Below are positions 31,587-40,164 of a stretch of 64,000 nucleotides of DNA, in pieces. The position numbers were made by a program, and so were the translations under genes. Source of the DNA: Phycisphaerae bacterium. GTDB taxonomy: Bacteria > Planctomycetota > Phycisphaerae > UBA1845 > Fen-1342. Within the stretch, counting starts at the first letter, position 1. Each line of letters begins with the position of its first letter. The DNA lies in assembly GCA_028277645.1 (NCBI GenBank), contig JANQFV010000037.1:124001-188000 (forward strand). The letters run 5' to 3'. The notes under the pieces are model-generated. The model did not search any database and was not told the origin of the DNA. It saw only the letters and a list, made by a program, of their open reading frames with translations.

Positions 31587-33563
31587 ATGGCAGCGGATTC
31601 CAACGAAATCCGAGTGGTCGGCGCCCGCGAGCACAACCTGCGGCACGTCACACTCGTGCTGCCGCGCAACAAGCTGATCTGCTTTACGGGGGTCTCCGGT
31701 TCCGGCAAGAGCAGCTTGGCCTTCGACACGCTCTACGCCGAAGGCCAACGCCGCTACGTCGAATCGCTCTCGGCCTACGCCCGGCAGTTTATGGGGCAGC
31801 TACCCAAACCCGAGGTAGATCAGATCACCGGTCTCGCCCCCTCGATCTCCATCCAGCAGAAGACCAGTGGCTGGAACCCACGCAGCACCGTGGGAACGAT
31901 CACGCAAATTCACGACTACCTGCGCGTGCTCTACGCCCGCGCCGGTGTTCAGCACTGCCCGAGCTGTGGTCGCCCGATTCGCGCCCAGACCCGTGAGCAG
32001 ATGGCTGAGCGTGTGCTCAGCCTTGCGCCCGGCACGCACTTCCTCGTGCTCGCGCCCAAGATCCGTGCCCAGAAGGGCGAGCACCGCGACCTGTTTCACG
32101 AACTGCTCCAGCAGGGCTACATCCGCGCCCGCGTCGACGGCGAGGTCATCGATCTGTCCGAGCCACCCCCGCTAGACCGCTACCGTCGCCACGACATCGA
32201 GGTGGTCGTCGACCGCCTGAGCATTCGCGACGGCGTACGACCACGCGTAGCCGAAGCCCTCGATGCCGCCCTCGCCACCGGCGACGGCACAGCCATCATC
32301 GCCCCGCTCGGCGAAACGTCTGCTCCCGCGAGCAGTCGCAGAAAACGCAGGACGGGAACGAACGCTGGCGAGTTCCTGCTCTCGGCCGGCTTCGCCTGCG
32401 CCGAGTGCGACGTCAGCGTCGAGCCGCCCACGCCGCAGCTTTTCAGCTTCAACAGCCCCCAGGGCATGTGCGCATACTGCGACGGCCTCGGCACACGCTA
32501 CGACTTCGACCCCAGCTTGCTGATACCCAACCCGTCCAAACGGTTCCTGGATCCCTGCGTCGTGGCACTACGGCACAAACCCGGTCGCTGGCGCAAACAC
32601 ATCTACCAAGGCGTAGCGGATCACCTCGGCATTGATCTCGACACCCCTTGGAATAACCTGCCATCCAAGGCACAGCATGCGCTGCTTTACGGCACCGGCG
32701 ACGCGCACATCACCTTCGAATGGCGCGGCCGCCACGGTGTCTGGAAGCACGGCGACACGTTCGACGGCGTCGTCGCCGAACTGCACACGCGCTACCGCAA
32801 GACATCCTCCAACATGGTCCGGCGGTTCTACGAACAGTTCATGCGCCAGGCCGAATGCCCACGCTGCGCCGGCGGACGGCTTAACGCACAGGCGCTGGCC
32901 GTGCGGCTGAAAGGCAAACAGCCCGGGCAACGGCACGCTGCCAACCTCAACATCGACGAACTCTGCCGGCTGCCCATCCGGCACGCCCTGACGTTCCTCA
33001 GCGAACTCGAGCTCGATGGCGTCGCCGCACTCGTCGCCCGCGAACCGCTAAAAGAAGTCAGCGCCCGGCTCCAGTTCCTGCTCGATGTCGGCTTGGACTA
33101 CCTCACGCTCGATCGTTCCGCCCCCACACTCTCCGGCGGCGAGTCACAGCGTATTCGCCTCGCCAGCCAGATCGGCTCGGGCCTGGTGGGCGTGTTCTAC
33201 GTACTAGACGAACCGAGCATCGGCCTGCACCCGCGCGACAACCGCCGCCTGCTCGCCTCACTCCAACGCCTCCGCGACATGGGCAACACCGTCGTCGTCG
33301 TCGAGCACGACCGCGACACGATGGAAGCCGCCGACCTGATCGTGGACTTCGGTCCCGGCCCCGGCACGCGCGGCGGCCATGTCGTCGCACAAGGCTCGCT
33401 GGCCGAAATTGCCGAGAACGAACGCTCGATCACCGGAGCCTATCTCGCCGGCCGCGCGTCGATCGAGGTGCCGTCCAGCCGTCGGCCGGTCACCGACGTC
33501 CCACGCAAGACCGCGCGCAGGCGCTCCACCGCAAAACGCGGATCACGTTCGAAGGCCCGATAG
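31587..33563 (+). CDS. UvrA-like protein containing only the N-terminal ATPase half
   Basis: A 658-aa protein that follows UvrA from its first residues to the end of nucleotide-binding domain I. It has Walker A TGVSGSGKSSLAFDTLYAEG, the YARQFMGQLPKPEVD block, a UvrB-binding-region-like segment (IRAQKGEHRDLFHELL), zinc module FACAECDV with MCAYCDGLG, the signature TLSGGESQRIRLASQIG and Walker B VFYVLDEPSIGLHPRD. UvrA is normally ~940 aa with a second ATPase half holding its own zinc finger. Here the frame ends in a basic tail (RKTARRRSTAKRGSRSK), and no frame downstream resembles the missing half. It cannot work as ordinary UvrA alone; it may be a paralogue, or pair with another half encoded elsewhere. 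Confidence 0.88.
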   Translation: MAADSNEIRVVGAREHNLRHVTLVLPRNKLICFTGVSGSGKSSLAFDTLYAEGQRRYVESLSAYARQFMGQLPKPEVDQITGLAPSISIQQKTSGWNPRSTVGTITQIHDYLRVLYARAGVQHCPSCGRPIRAQTREQMAERVLSLAPGTHFLVLAPKIRAQKGEHRDLFHELLQQGYIRARVDGEVIDLSEPPPLDRYRRHDIEVVVDRLSIRDGVRPRVAEALDAALATGDGTAIIAPLGETSAPASSRRKRRTGTNAGEFLLSAGFACAECDVSVEPPTPQLFSFNSPQGMCAYCDGLGTRYDFDPSLLIPNPSKRFLDPCVVALRHKPGRWRKHIYQGVADHLGIDLDTPWNNLPSKAQHALLYGTGDAHITFEWRGRHGVWKHGDTFDGVVAELHTRYRKTSSNMVRRFYEQFMRQAECPRCAGGRLNAQALAVRLKGKQPGQRHAANLNIDELCRLPIRHALTFLSELELDGVAALVAREPLKEVSARLQFLLDVGLDYLTLDRSAPTLSGGESQRIRLASQIGSGLVGVFYVLDEPSIGLHPRDNRRLLASLQRLRDMGNTVVVVEHDRDTMEAADLIVDFGPGPGTRGGHVVAQGSLAEIAENERSITGAYLAGRASIEVPSSRRPVTDVPRKTARRRSTAKRGSRSKAR

Positions 33564-33830
33564 ACATCTCTGCTTATTGACCCCCACGCGCAGCAGCAGT
33601 CAGCACTTGCGGTCTCACAGCTCGTGTTCCCACTGCGTCCGGTTACGCGCCGCAGCACGCGCCACGCCCTTTTCGCGCCACGCTTTCTCGGCTCTGCGGC
33701 GGCTGGCGTCGAGGCGCTGCGAACGTCCGAATCTCGGCCAGCTTCCCCGAAGCACCCGCAGTCATCTCCCCACCAGAATCTGACGATACGACGACCGATC
33801 GCCGCATCGCCCTGCATAGCGAGAGAAGCC

Positions 33831-34019
33831 GTGTCAGTAACCATGATTTGCCCCAATCTCAAATGCGGCCGGACGGTGATCGCACCGGACTCGGCCCGCG
33901 GCAAGGTCGTGCGCTGCGTTCATTGTCACTCGGCTTTCATCGTGCCACAGAGGCAGGGCGACGGGCCCGCCGAGCCACTGCCGACGGGCAAGGCGAATCA
34001 GAAGGCCGGAAAATCGTAA
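33831..34019 (+). CDS. small zinc-ribbon protein (MJ0042-like)
   Basis: A 62-aa protein with a treble-clef/zinc-ribbon pattern: MICPNLKCGRTVIAPDSARG then KVVRCVHCHSAFIVP. That gives C-x4-C and C-x2-C ligands, as in the MJ0042-type finger often found at the N-terminus of planctomycete proteins. The tail is polar and Lys-rich. The GTG at 33831 has GAGAGA upstream; ATG 33843 is the alternative. It lies 35 bases before a TPR gene on the same strand and may be in its operon. It probably binds zinc and perhaps nucleic acid or protein; no target is known. Confidence 0.7.
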   Translation: MSVTMICPNLKCGRTVIAPDSARGKVVRCVHCHSAFIVPQRQGDGPAEPLPTGKANQKAGKS

Positions 34020-34054
34020 GTCTCCGGAGGAGATGAAGGGAGCAGCGTGGTTCG

Positions 34055-34618
34055 ATGACGCGAATTCCATTGGACACGAAATCCACTTGCGGGACACCAG
34101 ACGGCGCGCATGCTCCCGACGCCGCACTGGGCGAGATCTTCACCGACGAACCTGAAGTGATTCTGGCTTGCTTGGAGAACACCGGCGCAGGTTCGCCGCC
34201 CTCAGCGAGTGCGGTCTATCGCACCGCGCTGCGCGCCGTACACGAGCATCCGACACGTGCGGATCTGCTGTACTGCACTGCGCGGGCCGCTGCCGAAGCA
34301 CGCGAGCTGGAAACCGCCGTTCAACTGTTAGATCGCGCCATCAAAGTGAATCCCACGTATCGCGACGCGTTGGTTCTGGCCGCACGCATCGCGCACGACC
34401 GCGGCCAGGCAGCGTCAGCGCGGGTCTATGCCGACCGCGCCCTGGATGCCGGTGCGGACTATCCCGACGTACACACGTTGTCCGGACGAATTTGGGAAAA
34501 CGCCGGCGATTCGTACCGCGCACGCGCGGCGTACCGCCGGGCACTTGAGCTGAATCCGAATCTGCCGGACACGCGCGCCGCAATGAACGCGTTGGAGGAG
34601 AGCAGGCAGCAACCATGA
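34055..34618 (+). CDS. tetratricopeptide-repeat protein
   Basis: A 187-aa protein. The first ~55 residues are non-repetitive. Three to four TPR helical pairs follow (ADLLYCTARAAAEARELETA, VQLLDRAIKVNPTYRDAL, YRARAAYRRALELNPNLPDT). The TPR signature small/large residue pattern and terminal Asn-Pro are clear. It has no signal peptide or membrane segment. Its stop overlaps the start of the next, larger TPR gene (ATGA at 34615-34618), so the two are co-translated and probably act together as a protein-binding scaffold. The SD-like GGAGGAG at 34026-34032 is over 20 bases from this ATG, so the start is not certain. Confidence 0.82.
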   Translation: MTRIPLDTKSTCGTPDGAHAPDAALGEIFTDEPEVILACLENTGAGSPPSASAVYRTALRAVHEHPTRADLLYCTARAAAEARELETAVQLLDRAIKVNPTYRDALVLAARIAHDRGQAASARVYADRALDAGADYPDVHTLSGRIWENAGDSYRARAAYRRALELNPNLPDTRAAMNALEESRQQP

Positions 34619-36303
34619 GCTATCTGCTGGAAGTATTAGGACGTGGTCTGGTGGCCGACCTCGAAGCGGTCTTCGCCCGCTGCTGGTCCGGACTGCCGGA
34701 AGACGACGCCGACGATCTATTTGAGCGCTGTGCCGCCATCCCGACGTCGCTCGACCTCGCGCTGCGTTGCGGCGCGGCGTGTTTGCGCGAGGCGCGCTTA
34801 CGAGATGCGGAGGCGGCGTTTGCCCGCGCCCAACAGCTCGCGCCGGAATCATCCAAGCCGTTGCTCGGACTAGCCTGTGTTGCCGATGCGTTGGGCAGGG
34901 TACGACCAGCGCTGGAGCAACTCGGGACCGCGCGCGATCTCGATCAGTACGACCCGGCCATCACCTTCGGCATCGCGTTCTGTCACGAACGACTCGGCGA
35001 CCTGAGTGCCGCGCGAATGGAATACGAACGCGCAACAGCCCTCTGCCCGGAGCTGCGCAATGCCGTCGAACGGCTCGCCGCAATCGCCCTGCGCGAGAAC
35101 GACTGCGGCCGCGCCCTGGAGTGCTACGAACGCATCGCCGACATGGATCCCGGCAACCTGGACGCGCTGCTCACGCTGGGCGCGCTCTACCTTGCGGCGC
35201 GCGAACCCGAGGCTGCCATCGATCAATTCCAACAGGCCCTGCTCATCGAACCGGAAGCGTGCGATGAGTTCGCGCCGGCCGCCGAAGCACTCGTGCAGGA
35301 CGGCCAGATCGACGACGCCATCCGTAATCTCGAGGAGCTCGTGCAACGCTACCCGAGTGTAGCGCCGTATCGCGTGCAGCTCGGCGATCTGTACGTCCGC
35401 GCCGGCGACGACGAGCGCGCCCTGGCCGAATACAGTTCTGCGCTCGCGACGCAGCCGGACTTCCTCGAAGCCACGGTGAAGCTCGGCACGCAGCACATGC
35501 GCAGCGGACGGTACATCGACGCGGCCCTCACGTTCAACCGTGCCGTCGAACTGAACGACCGACTGATCGTCGCCTTCGCCGGGCTGGGCATCGCCCAACA
35601 CAGCAGCGGTCGCGAGCGCGAGTCGCGCGCGACGCTCGATCTGGCCGCCAGCCTGGAGCCGAGCAGCACATTGCTGTTCACGGAATCGCTGCGCCTGCAG
35701 CTCCAATCGAAGCGCGACTCCGCCGACAGAACACCGGCGTACGGCGCAGATACACAGCCGGACTCGGAAACGCACAGTGCACTTCTGACCGAAGCACTGC
35801 GCCGCCATCAACAGGCCCTCGCGACATCGCCAAACCACGCCGACCTGCACTACCGCTACGGGCTGCTGTTGCGGCAGCTCGGTCGGCACCGAGAGTCCGT
35901 GAACGCGTTTCGCAACGCCATCCGCATCAACCCCAACTACACGAAGGCGCTGATCAAGCTCGGTATCTGCCTGAAGGAAATGGAGCAAGACGAAGAGGCC
36001 ATCCAGGTCTTCCAGCGCGCGCTCGAGCTGGACAACTCGTACGTCGACGTCCACTACCAGCTTGGCCTGCTCTTTGCCCAGCGCAATCAGTTCGACCTCG
36101 CGACCGAGGAGTTCGAGCTCGCCCTTGCCGGCCACAGCGGAACCGATCCCTCCTTCCGCGCCAACCTCGTGCTGGCCCTCCAGAACATTGGCATGGTGGA
36201 CAAAGCCTCGGCCATGTGGCAATCCATCTGTGAACTCACGCCAGAGCACGACGAGCTACTCGCCCGGCGTGAGGACTACCTGCGCCAGGCCAACGAATCC
36301 TGA
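34615..36303 (+). CDS. large tetratricopeptide-repeat protein
   Basis: A 562-aa protein consisting almost wholly of TPR units, roughly 13-14 of them, from ~35 to ~555. Examples are EYERATALCPELRNAVERLA, YERIADMDPGNLDALLTLGA, FNRAVELNDRLIVAFAGLGI and FQRALELDNSYVDVHYQLGL. A less regular linker at ~350-385 separates two repeat blocks. No enzymatic domain or export signal is visible. It overlaps the preceding TPR gene by four bases (ATGA). Such superhelical repeat proteins present peptide-binding grooves; the partner is unknown. Confidence 0.88.
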   Translation: MSYLLEVLGRGLVADLEAVFARCWSGLPEDDADDLFERCAAIPTSLDLALRCGAACLREARLRDAEAAFARAQQLAPESSKPLLGLACVADALGRVRPALEQLGTARDLDQYDPAITFGIAFCHERLGDLSAARMEYERATALCPELRNAVERLAAIALRENDCGRALECYERIADMDPGNLDALLTLGALYLAAREPEAAIDQFQQALLIEPEACDEFAPAAEALVQDGQIDDAIRNLEELVQRYPSVAPYRVQLGDLYVRAGDDERALAEYSSALATQPDFLEATVKLGTQHMRSGRYIDAALTFNRAVELNDRLIVAFAGLGIAQHSSGRERESRATLDLAASLEPSSTLLFTESLRLQLQSKRDSADRTPAYGADTQPDSETHSALLTEALRRHQQALATSPNHADLHYRYGLLLRQLGRHRESVNAFRNAIRINPNYTKALIKLGICLKEMEQDEEAIQVFQRALELDNSYVDVHYQLGLLFAQRNQFDLATEEFELALAGHSGTDPSFRANLVLALQNIGMVDKASAMWQSICELTPEHDELLARREDYLRQANES

Positions 36304-36412
36304 CGCTCGATCCCCGCTCGCAATCTAACCACGCTTCCAGTATCGTCGCGCCCACGGCACAGGGATTGGCCCGGTCGTTTCACCGCACTATTTGTGCCGG
36401 AGAGGACTCGAC

Positions 36413-36739
36413 GTGAAAACTGTGGTTGTGCTTAACGATGATCAGATGGGCCGCGGCGACCGCGCGCTCGGTGAGAAGATCCTCGGCTCGTTCCTCCGCA
36501 AGGTCTACGGCAAGCTCGATCTCACCGCGATAGTCCTCTACAACAGCGGCGTGAAACTCGCCCAGGCAAACTCCCCCGTTCTCGCCGATCTCGTGCAACT
36601 CCACGACCAGGGCATCGAGCTCCTGCCATGCGGCACCTGCATCGAGCACTACGGAATCGAGCTCGCGGTCGGTGAAGCCTCAAACATGGACGAAATCATC
36701 GCCGAGCTCGCCCGGGCCGATAAGGTGATCACACTGTAA
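36413..36739 (+). CDS. DsrE-fold protein like the C-terminal domain of YedF
   Basis: A 108-aa protein. It follows the C-terminal DsrE/F-like domain of the YedF family (associated with selenium metabolism): VVVLNDDQMGRGDRALGEKI, the FYN-type strand IVLYNSGVKLAQ, then ELLPCGTCIEHYGI and a closing SNMDEIIAELARADKVITL. The usual N-terminal TusA/SirA domain is absent. The Cys pair in PCGTC could carry a persulfide. GTG 36413 with GGAGAGG upstream is chosen over an in-frame start at 36392. No selenophosphate synthase or sulfurtransferase is adjacent. Confidence 0.8.
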   Translation: MKTVVVLNDDQMGRGDRALGEKILGSFLRKVYGKLDLTAIVLYNSGVKLAQANSPVLADLVQLHDQGIELLPCGTCIEHYGIELAVGEASNMDEIIAELARADKVITL

Positions 36740-36796
36740 ACCGTTCCTCTTCGAGCGACGCGCTGGCCGGCCCTGCCTCACCTACAATTCCACGGG

Positions 36797-38848
36797 ATGT
36801 CCCGCAACGTTTCCGATCCACGAGAGCAGCGCGCCCACCGGCTCAACCGGCTCGCCTGGATCGTACTCGCCGCGCTGGTAACGGCCATCGGGGTCTTGCC
36901 CCTCCTGCTGCTACCAGGCGAGTCGTCACCACCACCGCCCTCGTCCCAGTCAGTCGCAGCATCGCGTCCAAAAACCAACGTGCCCGCGCCAACTCCACCC
37001 GCAACGTCTCGTCCCACCACCCGTCTAAAGCCTGCGCAAGGGCCCGCCACATCAGCCGTCGCAGGACCCGAACCGGCGACAGCAGCGCCACCGAGCACCA
37101 AACCTGAGATCCCGAAACCCAAAGAAACGCCGCGGCCGCCCTTACCACTCCCAACCTCGCGCCCAGCATCAAGCGAAGAGTGGGACCGCTCCGTCCCCAC
37201 CCGGCAGAAAAAAGTCGAGCAGTTCGGCGGAACGCACCGCACCGAGGACGCCGTCGCCGCCGGCCTCGCCTGGCTCGCCAATCACCAATCCCCCGACGGA
37301 ACCTGGAATCGCTTCGACTTCCTGCGCCTTTGCCCGCCCGACGATCGCTGCCCGGGCGTCGCCGTTCGACGCGACCAGGTCGAGTTGCGTCCCGGTCTCA
37401 CCGGCCTCGCGTTGCTCGCCTTCCTCGGCGCCGGCTACACCGATCGCAACGAACCCTACGCCGACACCGTCGGGAATGCCGTCGCCGCCATTGTGTTGCT
37501 CCAACAGCCGCATGGCGGCTTCGGCGTCGACGAAGGCATGGCCGGCTACAACGACGCACTCGCCACGCTCGCCCTCGCAGAGTTTTACGCCCTCGTCCGC
37601 GACGATCGGCTGCGCGAACCGCTCGAACGTGCCGTCGCGCGCGTCGTCTCGTCGCAGCAACCGCTCGGCGGCTGGGATTACCTGGCCACAGCGTCCTCCG
37701 GCCGCAACGACACCTCCATCACCGCGTGGATGGTTCAGGCCCTGCACGCCTGCGCAGCCGTGGGCATCGCCGTCCCGCCGGAGACACTGATCCGCGCAGC
37801 GCTGCACTTCGCACGCGCCACCGAACCCGACGGCCGCGTGCGCTACGCCGACTCCGGCACCGGCTTCCGCGTCGACGAAGGCTTCGAGGCCGTCTATCGC
37901 TACGGTCCCGGCATGTTGGCCGCCGGTCTCACCGCCGAACAAATGCTCGGCTGGCGAATCACCGGCGACCTGCCGCGCGCGCAACGCTCGCTCCTGTTCG
38001 CCGACCCACCCTCGGCCGAGAAGGCCCGCGGCCGCGACCCGACCCGCCTGCACAACGAATACTACTGGTACTACGGTACGCTCGCGATGTTCCAGCGCGG
38101 CGGCAAAGACTGGGAACGCTGGAACGCCCGCCTCCGCGACGCCATTCTCCCCCTCCAGGATCGCTCCAAGCGCGGCGACCAGCGCAAGCACCGCTACGGA
38201 AGCTGGGCACCGTTCGGTCGCGACTGGGGCCTCTGGGGCCGCATGGGCAGTCGCATCTACACGACCGCCATCTGCACGCTCACGTTGGAAATCTACTACC
38301 GCCACACGCCGGCGTTCCTCACACAGGATGCGCCCTACTCCGCCGCAGACTGGAGCGCCTTCCTCCGCGGCGCGACCAAGTTCGATCGGCGTACGGCCGT
38401 GCGGGTGCTGTCACAACTGCGGTACGAGATTGGAGAACCCCCGCTCGTGGAGTTGCTTGAAGACGAGAACGAGGACTTGGCGCTGGCCGCAGCCGTCGCA
38501 CTAGCCGAGTTGGACAGCCCGCTTGGCGCCGAGGTGCTGGAACGGGTCATACCGATGCGCTCGCCATTCGAGCAGCAACAGCTCGGTCGTTCGCTCAGCC
38601 GCTGCAGGGCTGTTCTTCAGCTCCCGCCGGCCCAGGGGCGTGTACGGCTATATGACGCAGCCACGAGACTGGCCACGATTGAGCTGCCGCGCAGCTATGT
38701 CGGTATGGCGCTCACCGTCTATCGCCGGGACGCCGAAGTCGCACAGATGCGTGTGATCCAGCGCTTCACAGAGCACGCTGTGGTCGTCGCCGAGTTGATC
38801 CGCGCAACAACTCCGCCTCAGACCGGCGACACCGTTACGACCCGCTGA
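36797..38848 (+). CDS. membrane-anchored protein with terpene cyclase/prenyltransferase-like alpha-barrel
   Basis: A 683-aa protein. One membrane segment lies near the N-terminus (~21-42, IVLAALVTAIGVLPLLLL). A Pro/Thr/Ala-rich linker (~45-135) follows. The alpha/alpha barrel runs from about 145 to 505, with squalene-cyclase/prenyltransferase-type repeats: NHQSPDGTWNRFDF, LLQQPHGGFGVDEG, SQQPLGGWDYLATAS and NDTSITAWMVQALHA. A C-terminal helical part resembles HEAT repeats (LLEDENEDLALAAAVALAEL). The acidic catalytic motif of true squalene-hopene cyclases is not evident, so this is probably one of the many secreted/periplasmic planctomycete proteins that use this fold for binding. Start ATG 36797. 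Confidence 0.82.
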   Translation: MSRNVSDPREQRAHRLNRLAWIVLAALVTAIGVLPLLLLPGESSPPPPSSQSVAASRPKTNVPAPTPPATSRPTTRLKPAQGPATSAVAGPEPATAAPPSTKPEIPKPKETPRPPLPLPTSRPASSEEWDRSVPTRQKKVEQFGGTHRTEDAVAAGLAWLANHQSPDGTWNRFDFLRLCPPDDRCPGVAVRRDQVELRPGLTGLALLAFLGAGYTDRNEPYADTVGNAVAAIVLLQQPHGGFGVDEGMAGYNDALATLALAEFYALVRDDRLREPLERAVARVVSSQQPLGGWDYLATASSGRNDTSITAWMVQALHACAAVGIAVPPETLIRAALHFARATEPDGRVRYADSGTGFRVDEGFEAVYRYGPGMLAAGLTAEQMLGWRITGDLPRAQRSLLFADPPSAEKARGRDPTRLHNEYYWYYGTLAMFQRGGKDWERWNARLRDAILPLQDRSKRGDQRKHRYGSWAPFGRDWGLWGRMGSRIYTTAICTLTLEIYYRHTPAFLTQDAPYSAADWSAFLRGATKFDRRTAVRVLSQLRYEIGEPPLVELLEDENEDLALAAAVALAELDSPLGAEVLERVIPMRSPFEQQQLGRSLSRCRAVLQLPPAQGRVRLYDAATRLATIELPRSYVGMALTVYRRDAEVAQMRVIQRFTEHAVVVAELIRATTPPQTGDTVTTR

Positions 38849-39015
38849 TCTCTTCGCGCAAGACACACACCTACCGCGCAAGCCCTGCCCGAATCGGGCA
38901 TGCCGCTATTCAACCACTGCCATTCACCGTCGAGCAGGCAGTAGTCACTAACCGCAAACTGAGCAAAGCACTTACGTGAAATGCCCGCGCTTCGCGCGCC
39001 GCGCGCACGCGGTGC

Positions 39016-39031
39016 TGGCACGCCGTCTGCC
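39016..39031 (+). promoter_or_regulatory. sigma-54-type promoter of the flagellar operon
   Basis: TGGCACG-CCGT-CTGCC. The GG (-24) and GC (-12) pairs are exactly ten bases apart, and the -24 box is a perfect TGGCACG; only the first base of the -12 box differs from TTGC. The start would be near 39042, about 65 nt ahead of ATG 39109. The gap before it (38849-39015) holds a 15-bp palindrome, TGCCCGA/TCGGGCA at 38886-38900, which may end the upstream gene or bind a regulator. Confidence 0.6.
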
Positions 39032-39108
39032 CCTACTCCGGTCGAGTGCCTTGCGGACGGACCGCACGGAGGCGGCGCGCGAGGTGCGTTCGGCGAAGGA
39101 GTTGCAGC

Positions 39109-39342
39109 ATGGCCGAGAAGCCCCAGTCCGTTTTGTACTCGCGGAACGCGCTGCCGCCCGCCGTGCCCGTCGCAACCCACGACGCGCCGGCGAGCAACTC
39201 CCTACCGCCAGCAGACTGGAGCGATCTGGGACGACGGGTGCTCGCCGAGGCGTGGCGGCGCACCACGGATGAGTTGGCCGCCCGTGGCCGGCTCGGCGTT
39301 TCGCCCGTCGTCCTCGCTCCGCCTGGTGAGGGTGCACAGTGA
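39109..39342 (+). CDS. small protein of unknown function leading the flagellar operon
   Basis: A 77-aa polar protein from ATG 39109. GAAGGAG lies at ideal distance upstream, and its stop overlaps the GTG of flgF. The N-terminal ~33 residues are Pro/Ala-rich. The middle is one likely amphipathic helix (WSDLGRRVLAEAWRRTTDEL), followed by GRLGVSPVVLAPPGEGAQ. I do not recognise it. The tight coupling with flgF and the sigma-54-type promoter just upstream argue that it is real and serves rod or hook assembly. Confidence 0.65.
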   Translation: MAEKPQSVLYSRNALPPAVPVATHDAPASNSLPPADWSDLGRRVLAEAWRRTTDELAARGRLGVSPVVLAPPGEGAQ

Positions 39343-40094
39343 TCTACGGGTTGTACAACTCGGCTGCCGGCATGTTGGTCAACGAGTACCGCCAGGGTGT
39401 GCTCGCCAACAACATCGCCAACGCCGACACGATCGGATTCAAGCGCGACATCGCGGTCTTTGCCGAGCGAGTACCCGCATCCAACGCCGGCAGGCGCAAC
39501 GGACCGTCGGACGCGTCGCTCAGCGGCATCAGCGGCGGCCTCTGGCTCGGCCGGACGCACACCGACTACGCCGAAGGCCGCAAGCTCCAGACCGGTAACA
39601 ACCTGGACGTCAGCCTGGACGGCCCCGGCTTCTTCGCCGTCCAGGGCGCGGAACAGCCGTTATTCACCCGCGACGGCCGCATGATCGTCAACCCGGACGG
39701 CCTGCTCATCTCCGCCGTGGACGGCGCACCAATGCTCAGCCGCGCCGGCGGCCCGATCTACGTCAACCCGCACGGCAGTCGCGACTTCACCTTCGACGAA
39801 GACGGCCGCATCTCGCAGGACGGACAGATCGTCGGCCAGCTAGCCGTCGTGGACTTCGAAGACTACGCGGCACTCGACAAAGTCGCCGCCCAGCGCTTCA
39901 TCGCGCCCGAGGACAGCGGCTTCCACGCCGCCGGTCGCGTGCGTTCCGGCACCGTCGAGGCATCGGGCGCCGAGCCGATTCACGAACTCGTGAACATGAT
40001 CGAGGCCTCACGGGCGTACCAGATGAACGCCCAGATGGTCTCGCTGCAGGATCAGTCCGTGGGACGGTTGATCTCGACCGTCATGCGGACCTGA
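39339..40094 (+). CDS. flgF: flagellar proximal rod protein FlgF
   Basis: A 251-aa rod protein of the FlgE/F/G family. The N-terminal helix is IYGLYNSAAGMLVNEYRQGV, with ANNIANADTIGFKRD of the conserved flagellar rod motif. The middle beta domain has GPGFFAVQG. The C-terminal helix is ELVNMIEASRAYQMNAQMVS. The GTG at 39339 overlaps the stop of the small upstream gene. It assembles with FlgB, FlgC and FlgG to form the rod in the periplasm after export by the flagellar type III system. Confidence 0.9.
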   Translation: MIYGLYNSAAGMLVNEYRQGVLANNIANADTIGFKRDIAVFAERVPASNAGRRNGPSDASLSGISGGLWLGRTHTDYAEGRKLQTGNNLDVSLDGPGFFAVQGAEQPLFTRDGRMIVNPDGLLISAVDGAPMLSRAGGPIYVNPHGSRDFTFDEDGRISQDGQIVGQLAVVDFEDYAALDKVAAQRFIAPEDSGFHAAGRVRSGTVEASGAEPIHELVNMIEASRAYQMNAQMVSLQDQSVGRLISTVMRT

Positions 40095-40164
40095 TCGGGA
40101 ATGAACTGAAGAACCGTGCGCCATGCCGAGTGAGCAACGCGCACGTGCAGGAAGGAAAACGACT

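Noticed and set aside
33564-33830. Search for the missing second half of UvrA.
   Set aside because: None of the six frames shows a second Walker A, zinc finger or LSGGE signature; the gap holds no supported gene.
34033-34160. A short frame at ATG 34033 with a good ribosome site (GGAGGAG).
   Set aside because: The spacing is too short and the frame ends after about 40 codons with no features; the TPR gene in the other frame is real.
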